Source: Rhabdophis nuchalis (taxonomy: Eukaryota; Chordata; Lepidosauria; Squamata; Natricidae). Taken from it: 64,000 bases of DNA. The stretch covers positions 178,078,663 to 178,142,662 of the forward strand of contig CM077647.1 of the NCBI GenBank assembly GCA_039707465.1. Direction: 5' to 3'. This document shows, one piece after another, positions 45,996-56,800 of the stretch (its first letter is position 1; the number at the start of each line of letters is the position of its first letter). The notes under the pieces were generated by a model, which saw only the letters and a list, made by a program, of their open reading frames with translations, was not told where the DNA came from and searched no databases. Position numbers and translations under genes: made by a program.

Positions 45996-46268
45996 TTGTG
46001 GAATCCACTGGATCTCTTCTGCTCCCGACCCGTCTGTTCTGACCTAGGCTTCCCAAAAGCACGAAGCCGAGCTCCTCGTCCCGATAAAAACCCTTTTATT
46101 TGGATTAAAATGAATTCCTCTCCAGCAAAGTCCCCACAGTCTTTCAAGAGATTTCACAACCACAGGCCTTGATCAGGCTTGGAGAGCTGCCAGGCCGATA
46201 TCTTCCAAACACCAAGCTGTAGCGGCAATTACTCGTTGAGAAGTCAGGAGCAAATCTTCACTTTAATG

Positions 46269-47327
46269 CAGTGGTCGGCAAACCGCGGCTTGCGAGCCAC
46301 AAGCGGCTCTTTGGCCCCTCGAGTGCGGCTCTTCCTTCACCCAGCCACGGGCAGACTCCGTCTGTTGCATAGGCGGCTGCTGCCCCCGAGCCCTGCGACG
46401 TGCAGCTCCCGCTGTCCGAGTTCGCCCAGCAGGGGCGTCGGGCAGGAAAGCCGGGCGTGTCTCCACTGGCTCCCTCCGATGGCCAGCGCGGCGCATGTTC
46501 CGAGGCTGCCCGCCACATGGGGCTGGTAGGGAGATGGACGTGCAGCGCCCGGATGGCCTTGGCGACCGCAGCCTCAGGTACTGCGCCCGGCCACCCGCTC
46601 GCTCACTGCAGGAGGAGGCAGCTGTAGCCTCCCCAGCCATGCCAGCCCCTCCGCTGCTTCCCGGGGAGGAGCGGGGGAGAGAGGGAGGGAGAGACTGACA
46701 GACACACAGAGAGACAGAGAGAGAGACAGAGAGAGATAGAGGAGGGAGGGAGAAACAGACAGAGTGTGGCACAGAGAGAGAGAGGGAGGGAGAGAGGGAA
46801 TCACACACACACACAGAGTGACAGAGATGGGTGGAGGGAGGAGAGAGAGACAGATACAGAGAGAGACAGAGAGACACAGAGAGAGGGGGGAGGGAGGGAG
46901 AGACAGACAGACACACACACAGAGCGAGACACAGAGAGAGGGAGGGAGAGAGGGAATCAGAGAGAGAAACACACACACAGTGACATAGATGGGTGGAGGG
47001 AGGAGAGAGAGACAGACAGACACAGAGAGAGAGACAGAAAGAAAAAGAGAGAAAGAAAGAAAAATAGAAAGAAAAATTAAGTGGGAGAGAGAGCTAAAGA
47101 AAGAAAGAACTTACGACCACAATTGAGCCCAAAATTTTGGTTGCTAAGCAAGACCGTTGTTAAGTGAGTTTCACCACATTTTCTAAGTTGGCCACGCCCA
47201 TCCGGTCATATGACCGTCGAGCCATTCCCACAAAACAGGCCACACCTTCTTTTGGCTCTCAAAAGAAATTTCAGTCGTGGTACTGTTGATATTTGGCTCT
47301 ATTGACTAATGAGTTTGCCCACCACTG
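46269..47327. mobile_element. hAT element, CAGTGGTCGGCAAAC termini, copy 2
   Basis: Starts CAGTGGTCGGCAAACCGCGG and ends GAGTTTGCCCACCACTG. Flanks CTTTAATG and ACCTAATG agree at 5 of 8 positions, so it is older. Same order inside: GC-rich block, GAGA/CACA array (46670-47090), shared core (GAGCCCAAAATTTTGGTTGC). Confidence 0.85.
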
Positions 47328-47554
47328 ACCTAATGAATTGAACACATTGTTTCCTGCAAACTCCACTCCCCTCTTTAGGGACCTCTTTAGTCCCTATGCA
47401 GTGGCGGCACTGTACCGGAACGGTGCCTGTGGCTCCCAGCAAGCACCGGTACGCCTGTACCGAGGTGTACCGGCTGGAACCCACCACTGTCCCTCGGGGG
47501 GGGGGGCATTCACTGTCCATTTGTGGCCTTACTCCCGAGTCGACGCTTGTTCCT

Positions 47555-47815
47555 TAGCTGTTCCCTTCTCCTGGCAGTTCTGTGCATGCGCACGCTGAGA
47601 ACAAGCTCCAGCTGTTCTTCTGCCTCACGGATGTCTGACTCCGAAGGCAGCTGCTAACTGTCAGACGGCTCTGGCCCCCTCTCTGCCTCCGACGCAGAGC
47701 CCTCGTCCGAGCCGTCCCCAGACTCCAGGACCGGCCCAGGTTCCTCCCCAACTTCCACACTGTCCGAATCTCCCGCCGGTTCCGCTGGCCGCTGGTGGGC
47801 CACAACATCGTGGTT
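47555..47815 (-). mobile_element. LTR-type repeat with acidic reading frame
   Basis: Minus strand begins TGTTGTGGCCCACCAGCGG. It shares GGCAGAGAGGGGGCCAGAGC-type text and a downstream CTCAGCGTGCGCATGCACAG with 54775-55020. Translation gives acidic Ser/Glu/Asp residues. Confidence 0.5.
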
Positions 47816-48204
47816 CGAAAGGGGAGAGCCTCTTTTACAAGTCCACCCAACCTCTCCTTCCCTCTCCCTGCCAAGAGAAAGGTTGCTTCCAAATCCAGCA
47901 CCATTGGCTTCCTTCTTCAAATCAAATTCAGACAACGGGGAAAACCTTGTATGGGCCGTCCTCGAATTTACGACCACGAATGGACCACAAATTTCTGTGA
48001 TTAAGCCAGACAGGTGTGAAGCGAATCCTGCCTCACATTACAGCCTCACTTCCCATGGTTGCTAAGTGAATCACTGCAGTTGATAAGGGCGTCCCCCGGT
48101 TGTTAAGTGAATTGGGCATCCCGAGACAACGCAGCGAAGTCCAAACCAGTTGCCAAGCCTCTGAATTTTGAAAGCCGCGATCATGGGGGTGCTTGCAAAG
48201 GCCT

Positions 48205-48693
48205 TGTTCTGACCCCCCTTTCTTTTCTTTGACTAATACAAACTGGCTGCTTGCCTGAACTCTCTTGGCTGCTTGCCTGAACGACTCCGAACAGACACGA
48301 AGCTTCCCAACTCGACTAGACACGAACCTGAAACTCAACATGAATAAACCCGAACCTAGAAATCACACGTTGTTCTCTGCAAGGACTTTCTTAGCCAAGA
48401 CTTCCTTTTAAACCCTCTTGGGGGAGGGGCAGTCATTAGGCAGCTGGGACTAATTCAACTCCTTCGAGTTCGCTTCTGATGCAATTGAAGCCTCCTTTTT
48501 TCAGCCCTTCTCAATCGAGCATCAGGGACAAACTGGCCCTGATCCTCCCCACTACTCCAAGACCCAGGCGTCTCCTGATGACCAGCCTGGCTCTGCTCTC
48601 TCAAGGTCTCCCTCCTCCTTCAGAGCAAACTCATAGGACTCCTCATTAGAGGAGTCCATCAGCAGCTCATCCAAAACCGGCTGAGCCACAACA
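48205..48693 (-). mobile_element. Solo LTR-like element, copy 1
   Basis: Minus strand starts TGTTGTGGCTCAGCCGG and ends GTCAGAACA, with TG...CA ends. Flanks GGCCT and GGCCC agree at 4 of 5. It contains TTTAAAAGGAAG (TATA-like) and is about 85% alike, by eye, to 62367-62857. Confidence 0.65.
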
Positions 48694-48759
48694 GGCCCTC
48701 AGTGTGGAAAATGGCCGCTTTCATGGAATTGCTAAGAGTGGGGGGGGGGAATCAGTTTT

Positions 48760-49000
48760 CAGGGCCGTTGTAACTTTGAACCGTCACTAAACAACTGTGA
48801 AGAGAGTCCTCCACTTAAAAACAGTTGTAAAGTTTTTTAAAAAGTGACTCACAACTATTTTCCTCACTTAACAACGGCTCGTAAGCATCTCCGCGGCCCC
48901 GCTGATCAAAATTTGGAGGCAAGTCGCTTTTTTTTCCAGGGCCCAGGTCACTTTGAACGGTCGCTAGACAAATGGTTGTAAGTCGAAGACAACCTGTACA
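48760..49000. mobile_element. Partial GTTAAGTGA interspersed MITE
   Basis: TTGTAACTTTGAACCGTCAC and GTTGTAAGTCGAAGACAACC are the family words. Confidence 0.6.
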
Positions 49001-49100
49001 CAACCCAGCTCCCTTCTGGCTGTTTTATTCAGCATGCGCATGCACGCACGGGGTGCGGCTATAAAAGGTGGTGGGGAGGACCAGGTGGCAGATCTGACAA

Positions 49101-49106
49101 TTTATT
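49101..49106 (-). terminator. Candidate poly(A) signal for the C14orf93-like gene
   Basis: AATAAA on the minus strand about 950 bp past the stop codon. An hAT insertion (49120-49945) lies between, so without it the 3' UTR would be about 125 bp. Confidence 0.45.
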
Positions 49107-49119
49107 CATTGCCTTAGTG

Positions 49120-49667
49120 CAGTGGTCGGCAAACCGCAGCTCGCGAGCCACAAGTGGCTCTTTGGCCCCTCGAGTGCGGCTCTTCCTCCACCCTCGCCGA
49201 CGGTGGGACTCCTGAGCACCGCCGCAGCAACCTTCCCTACTGGCCGCCGATTCCGTCCCTCCCCCTGCGGAGCTTCTTCAGCCCCTGGGAAGCGCAGCGG
49301 CTGCCCAAAGAGGCAGCCGTAGCTTCCCCAGCCAGCATGCCAGCCACTCATCTACTTCCAGGGGCTGTGGAGGCTTTGCAGGGGGGCAGGAGAGACAGAC
49401 AGACAGACAGAGAGAGGCACAGACACAGAGAGAGAGGGGGGGGGGAGGGAGGGAATCAGAGAGAGTGACCGACACACACAGAGAGACAGGGAGAGACAGA
49501 GAGAGGGAGGGAGGGAGAGAAAGATAGACAGAGACACAGAATGAGTGATTAAGTGAGTGAATGTGAGACAACAGACACCCACCCACAGAGTGACAGAGAT
49601 GGGCGGACGAAGAAGAGAGAGACAGAGATACAGAGAGAGAGAGAGAAAGAAAGAAAAAGAAAGTGGG

Positions 49668-49738
<71 letters not shown>

Positions 49739-49945
49739 ACTTGACCACAATTGAGCCCAACATTTTGGTTGCTAAGCAAGACCGTTGTTAAGTGAGTTTC
49801 ACCACATTTTCCAAGTTGGCCATGCCCACCCGGTCACATGACCGCTGAGCCACTCCCACAAAACAGGCCACACCTTCTGGCTCTCAAAAGAAATTTCAAT
49901 CGTGGGATTGTTGATATTTGGCTCTGTTGAGTTTGCCGACCACTG
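49120..49945. mobile_element. hAT element, CAGTGGTCGGCAAAC termini, copy 3
   Basis: Perfect 15-bp inverted ends CAGTGGTCGGCAAAC / GTTTGCCGACCACTG and exact 8-bp duplications CCTTAGTG (49112-49119, 49946-49953), so it is young. Inside: GC-rich block, GAGA then GAAA array (49390-49738), shared core (GAGCCCAACATTTTGGTTGC). Confidence 0.95.
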
Positions 49946-50059
49946 CCTTAGTGCTTTGTTGGTCACTTCGTGTGCAGGAGGAAGAATACAAACTGCATTT
50001 ACAAACCGTTTCTGTGTTTGGCTGTTTTCATTAACCCTTCGTAACCTGACAGAGGGTCC

Positions 50060-50461
50060 TTACTGGTCCTTTTCGACTTTGATCTCCACAAAGGAGCTGA
50101 GTTCGGTGCCGAACGTTTTGTGGGAGGGTAGGTGGGCCGGGGTGCCCATTTTGGGCTCTTCCTCCTGGAAGTGGGGGTTGTAGAGCTGCGGGGGCAGAAG
50201 CTGGACTTCGGCAGAGGGGAGGCGTTCGGAAGGCGGCCCGTAGATGCGGTTGGCTTTGGTGCCGTGCTTGGAGTTGGCGTCCAGGCGGTAGCACAGCTGG
50301 CTGAGCGGCGTCGCTCGGAAGCGGGGTGGGCGCGCCACCCACACGCCGGCTTCGCGGGCACTGTCTTCCTCGTCCGACATCAGTTCTTCGGTGACGCCTC
50401 GCCACAGACGCTGCTCCTCCGAGCCCAACAACCGGGCCACCCCCGAACGGTTGGCGAAGAG
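50060..50461 (-). CDS. C14orf93: C14orf93-like terminal coding exon
   Basis: 402 nt, acceptor after a long pyrimidine tract (TTTTCCAAG), 133 codons and TAA at 50062-50060. It encodes LFANRSGVARLLGSEEQRLW, the acidic MSDEEDSARE, and a proline-rich tail ending SSFVEIKVEKDQ. No close AATAAA follows; the nearest on this strand is at 49106-49101, beyond an inserted hAT element. Confidence 0.88.
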   Translation of the reverse strand, partial: LFANRSGVARLLGSEEQRLWRGVTEELMSDEEDSAREAGVWVARPPRFRATPLSQLCYRLDANSKHGTKANRIYGPPSERLPSAEVQLLPPQLYNPHFQEEEPKMGTPAHLPSHKTFGTELSSFVEIKVEKDQ

Positions 50462-53400
50462 CTTGGAAAAGAAGGAAAAAAGAAAAAAGAGAGAAGATTC
50501 CAATTTATTTAGCGAAGAAAAACAGCATGCATAGATAGCATATAGGTCTGTGTTGGCGAACCTATGGAACACGTGCTGGAAGTGGCATGGAGGGCCATCC
50601 TGCGCGAGATGCGTAGCCTCACTGGCTCCTCTGTGGCTGCACGCGTGCTGGCCAGCTGGCTTTCAGATAACCACGTCAAGGTAATAATTTAAGAGCTGAA
50701 CAGCTGGAACAATGACCGCAATGAGTCAGCAGGATCTTTGGCTGTTATCCCTTTAAGAGCCTGTGTAAGAAAAAGAGGCCCAGCTAGAGTGTTCGCAGTT
50801 CGCCGAGTTTCTTCCCTGCTGTAATTGCTGTTTGTTTAGATACTGCTTGTAGTATGTGTATGTATAGTATTCCTATATTCCTACTGTAGATAAAGACCAC
50901 TATTTGATACACCGCTGGTTGTACTTGCCGGAAGAGCAGCATTACGCATGCACGCACTGGCACCCAAATTTCCAGGTTTCTGTTGCAGGCATGCGTGACA
51001 GCCAGCTGTTTGTCGGGCACGCACAAGCGCGGGAAACCGGAAGTTGGGATGCCGACTCACACGTGCACAATGAAACGCTGCTCTTCAGGATTGTGGTGCT
51101 CCCTCATGCGCAAAGCACAGTGAGGCAGTGCATTCCTCACAGGATGGTTGCGCGTGCCATTTCTGACATGCAGGTCAGCACGCAGTGATGAAAAAGGTTA
51201 GCCTTCACTGATAGACGGGGTATGCCAGAATTTGCACAGATCTATCACGTGTATCAACCCAGGAGCAAGTACAAACAATGGGCCCCAGGTCTGGAGGTGG
51301 CTGATGAGGAAGAGAAGGAACAGCTGGGCCCAGTGCCTGACATGCGGATGCACAGAAGGCAGAGGAGAGGAGAGCAGTGGAAATCTACAGGCCGGTCCTC
51401 AGGACGGAAGAGACATTGCTGCTAGCAAAGCCCCACCCTAGCTCTGGGGATAAAAGGCAGGGGGCAGAGATGAATAGGTGTGCAGAAGACAGAGGGGAGA
51501 GGAGAGCAGTGGAAATCTATGGGCCGGTCCTCGGGACGGAAGAACCACTGCTGCTAGCGAAGCCCCACCCTAGCTCTGGGGATAAAAGGCAGGGGGCAGA
51601 GATGAATAGGTGTGCAGAAGACAGAGGGGAGAGGAGAGCAGTGGAAATCTATGGGCCGGTCCTCGGGACGGAAGAACCACTGCTGCTAGCGAAGCCCCAC
51701 CCTAGCTCTGGGGATAAAAGGCAGGGGGCAGAGATGAATAGGTGTGCAGAAAACAGAGGGGAGAGGAGAGCAGTGGAAATCTATGGGCCGGTCCTCGGGA
51801 CGGAAGAGCCACTGCTGCTAGCAAAGCCCCACCCTAGCTCTGGGGATAAAAGGCAGCCTCACAACTTCAACTCCCAGACTCCACTGAATTCCTCAGACAC
51901 CAGGGAATTCTGGGAGTTGAAGTCCACAGGCCTTAAAGTTGTCAAGTTGGGAGACACACCGGTACACCCCTAGTCTCGTTTTAGTGCGCAATTTTGATCG
52001 GCCCCTGGTGCGATACGATAAAACGCTATTCCCTTTTATTGACATTGCTAAGGGAAAGTGGGACGCAGTGGCTAAGACACAGAGCTTGTTGATCAGAAAC
52101 GTTGGTGGTTCGGCGGTTCGAATCCCTAGCACCACATAACAGAGTGAGCTCCCTCTCCATTTCCCAGCTTCTGCCAACCTAGCCGTTCGAAAGCACGTCA
52201 AAATGCAAGTAGAAAAATAGGAACCACCTTTGATGGGAAGGGAACGGCGCTCCATGCGCCTTCAGCGTTGAGTCAGGCCTGCCCCCCCCCCCTAAATCCA
52301 TCCCATGGTCCAATCTCCTACTGACTACCATGCTGGCAGTTCCACCCATCCAGTTCCGGTCAGGTGAAGAGGTGCAAGGACAAAAGATGACCTTGGTTTT
52401 CTAGGAAGAATTTTGTTTTGGCTACATAGCATCGATCCCGTACAATCCCCCCCACCTCCCAAGGGATAGTAGAATAATAGAGAGTGTGGCAGGTCGAAGA
52501 TCTAAGAGGAATATGGCTGCAGGCCTGGCAGAGAAGGAGCAACGGAGGGAAACTAATCAAGGAGAGAAGCAACCTAGAACTAAGGAGAAATTTCATGAAA
52601 GAACAACGAATCAGTGGTTAACTCAGTAGCTGTGGGGGCTCCATCCCTGGAGGTTTTTAAGAAGAGGTTGGAAAACCCGTTGTCTGAAACTGCCTAAGGT
52701 GTTCTGTTTGAGAAGGGGGTTGGACTAGAAGACCTCCAAGCTCCCTCGCAACTCTGTTATTTTACTATTTTTGTTCACCTCTAAGCCTTTTTACAAAGGG
52801 GCTCAGGGGCTAAGACGCTGAGCTTGTTGATCAGAAAGGTCGGCAGTTCGGCGGTTTGAATCCCAGCGCCGCATAACGGAGGGAGCTCCCAGGACTTGTC
52901 CCAACCTTCTGCCAACCTAGCCGTTCGAAAGCACGTTAAAAAATGCAAGTAAAAAAATAGGGACCCCCTTTGATGGGAAGGGAACGGCGTTCCATGCGCC
53001 TTCAGCGTCGAGTCATGCCGGCCACATGACGCCGGAGACGTCTTCGGTCAGCGCTGCCTCTTGCGGCTTTGAAACGGAGAAGAGCACCGCCTCCTAGAGT
53101 CGGGAACAGCTAGCACAGATGTTTGAGGGGGGGAATCTTTGCCTTTCAGTGAAACATCCCGCAACGGCTATAAATGTGAAAAACGTCCGTCTCTTTTTTT
53201 TCAGCGTCGTCGTAACTTCGAACAGTCGCTAAATGAACTGTTGCGAGCGGAAGACAACCTGGACGTAGGAGCAAGTCGGGAGGGGAGCTGCTGCTTGGGA
53301 AAATCCTAGTTTCATGGGGGTTTGAAGCTTCTCACGCCTCATCTGAGGCACACAAAGTCTGAGGGGAAAAAATCACATTTATATCTTGGAGACGTCCATT

Positions 53401-53728
53401 CATAACTTGAGGATAAACCATTTAAAAAAACGATTCCAGGGACATTTTCCCGATGAAAACCTTGCTTGTTTAAGCAAAGGATGAAAACTTAAATCATGTC
53501 CCGTCTTGTGTAAAAGGTTCGTTTTTGGAATTTTTATGCTCTTTTGCTACTTAAGTATATTATAAGCCCGCTCTCGCTTCTTGGCCCTGAATTGGATGAT
53601 TAAGAGGCGGCTGAAATATTCTTTTTGCCAAATTATCTTATTCTGAAGGTTGAGTGGTGCGGTGGCCTAGAGGTGGCGCTCTCGCCTCACAATCAGGAAG
53701 CCATGAGTTCGATCCTGGGGAGAGGTCC

Positions 53729-53801
<73 letters not shown>

Positions 53802-56800
53802 CACGATGAGACTATATCTTGCTGGGAAATAAACCTCTGTATTGGCGACACGAAAGGCGTCCGGCCAGTAAACACTAAACTCCATTCAGTTACCCAGACT
53901 CCACCCCTCAAAGGATCATGTAGAGGGTCATTATACATTATGTATAGGATTATGTTCAAAACATAGTTCAAAATCCCATTGATTTCAAGCGTCTGGGGCC
54001 GTGTTTGTCAACCTTGCCTCCTTTACGTTGTGTGGACTTCAACTCCCAGAATTCCTGGCTGCCTGAGGAATTCTGGGAGTTGGAGTCCCCACGATGTCAA
54101 AATAGGCAGCAAGGAATTCTGGGAGTTGACGTCCACAGGCCTTAACGTTGCCATGTTGGGAGACCCCCTTGGTCTCGTTTTATTGCACAATTTTGATCGG
54201 CCCCTGGTGCAATACGATACAAGACTAGTCCCCTTTGTTGACGTTGCTAAGTGAAACCTTTGTTAAGTGAGTTTTGGCCCAATTTACAACTGCAGTGTTC
54301 AGTGTATTACTGCATTTGTTAAGTTAATCACACAGTCGTTAAGTGAACCTGGCTTCCCTGTTGCTTGTCAGAAGGTCACCAAAGGGGATCGCACAACCCC
54401 GGGACACTACGACCGTCATAAATGTGAACCAGTTCTGAATTCAGGACTGAGGTGACCAAGGGCATACTGCAACAGTCGTAAGTGTGAAAAAGAGTCATAG
54501 CTAGTCGCCACGCCTTGTTCTTTAGTTGTTTGATTTTTTTGATTTTATTTGATTTTTATACCGCACCTATCTCCCAGAAGGGACTCAGGGCGGTGCCCAG
54601 GAAGGTAAAACATAGACATACAAACATATAGATGAATACAATTACAAATATTAAAATCGAATGAAATTTGAAATCCCCTGTGCTAAAAATACAACTAAAA
54701 ATTACCCCAAATTAAGATCAATTAAAACTCAGTCTGTAGGAATGGTCTCGGGGTCTAGGCTAGGCCGCAGAGTTCCCTTCGTCTTGGGAACTCTGCGCAT
54801 GCGCATCCTGGGAACAGGCTCCAGCTGTTCTTCTGCCTCACTGACGTCCGACTCTGAAGGCAGCTGATCACTGTCAGACGGCTCCAGCCCCCCTCTCTGC
54901 CTCCGACGCAGAGCCCTCCTCCGAGCCTTCCCCAAACTCCAGGACTGGCTCATCTTCCTCCCCAACCTCCTCACTGTCCAAATCGGCTGCCAGTTCCACT
55001 GCCCGCTGGCGGGCGCCAACAAGCAGAGGGAGTCCACCTTAAATCTGAATTACATCCAGTAAAGGCTTAATCTCACCGTAATGTTGATCGACTGCCAGCC
55101 TTATTGTATATCAGCCCTGGAAGATAATGGAACGGACACTTCGGTAAATACAATTAAAGGGAGATCGTAAAAAAGGGACGTTTGCATTTGAAAATAAATA
55201 CGGCGAACGCCAGAGTTGACAAAGAGACCAACATTTTATGGAGTCTAGGAGGAGAACTCCACTATATCAACGAAGAAGCCGGCGTCAAACTACTTTACAT
55301 TTTGAAATATTTTATACTAGCTGTTCCCGGCCACACGTTGCTGTGGCGCAGTCTGGGTAAATGGCCAACCGATCTGTGTGTAGATCTACACCTGCACATA
55401 CAAACACGTACACACATCCACCGTATAACCCCCAACCTACCTACCTACTGTATTTCTCCCTCTCTCCCTCTACCTACCTACCTACTCCCTCTCTCTCTAT
55501 CCCTCTACCTACCTACCAACCTACCTACCTACTGTATTTCTCCCTCTCTCTATCCCTCTACCTACCTACCTACTGTATTTCTCCCTCTCTCTATCCCTCT
55601 ACCTACCTACCTACCTACCGTATTTCTCCCTCTCTATCCCTCTACCTACCTACCTACCTACCTACCTACCTACCGTATTTCCACCTCTCTCTATCCCTCT
55701 ACCTACCTACTGTATTTCTCCCTCTCTCTATCCCTCTACCTACCTACTACCCTCCTACCTACCTACTGTATTTCTCCCTCTCCCTCCCTACTGTATTTCT
55801 CCCTCTCTCTATCCCTCTACCTACCTACCTACTGTATTTCTCCCTCTCTATCCCTCTACCTACCTACCTACCTACCTACCTACCGTACTTCTCCCTCTCT
55901 CTATCCCTCTACCTACCTACCTACTGTATTTCTCCCTCTCTCTATCCTTCTACCTACTACCCTCCTACCTACCTACTGTATTTCTCCCTCTCCCTCTCCC
56001 TCCCTACTGTATTTCTCCCTCTCTCTATTCCTCTACCTACCTACCTACCTACCTACCTACCTACCTACCTACCTACCTACTATATTTCTCCCTCTCTCTA
56101 TCCCTCTACCTACCGTATTTCTCCCTCTCTCTATCCCTCTACCTACCTACCCTCCTACCTACCTACTGTATTTCTCCCTCTCCCTCCCTACTGTATTTCT
56201 CCCTCTCTCTATCCCTCTACCTACCTACCTACTGTATTTCTCCCTCTCTATCCCTCTACCTACCTACCTACTTACCTACTGTATTTCTCCCTCTCTCTAT
56301 CCCTCTACCTACCTACCTACCTACCGTATTTCTCCCTCTCTCTATCCCTCTACCTACCTACCTACCCTCCTGCCCACCTACTGTATTTCTCCTTCTCCCT
56401 CCCCCTCCCTACTGTATTTCTCCCTCTCTATCTCTAGCCCTCTACCTACCTACCTACTGTATTTCTCCCTCTCGCTCTCCCTCTACCTACCTACCTACCT
56501 ACCTACTTACCTACCGTATTTCTCCCTCTCTCTATCCCTCTACCTACCTACCCTCCTACCTACCTACTGTATTTCTCCCTCTCCCTCCCTACTGTATTTC
56601 TCCCTCTCTCTATCCCTCTACCTACCTATCTACTGTATTTCTCCCTCTCTATCCCTCTACCTACCTACCTACTTACCTACTGTATTTCTCCCTCTCTCTA
56701 TCCCTCTACCTACCTACCTACCTACCTACCTACCTACCTACTTACCTACCTACCTACCGTATTTCTCCCTCTCTCTATCCCTCTACCTACCTACCCTCCT

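Larger units (their letters stand above)
51852..53140. repeat. Left arm of a ~1.3-kb inverted duplication
   Basis: Contains in order a palindromic MITE, the phrase TTTTGATCGGCCCCTGGTGC, a Sauria-type SINE, a CR1 end and a second Sauria-type SINE. The same series appears reverse-complemented at 59090-60386. Confidence 0.88.

Noticed and set aside
51377..51973. 198-codon frame with 44-residue repeats
   Set aside because: The 132-bp repeat is nucleotide-level and LTR-derived; no start context, domain or splice support.
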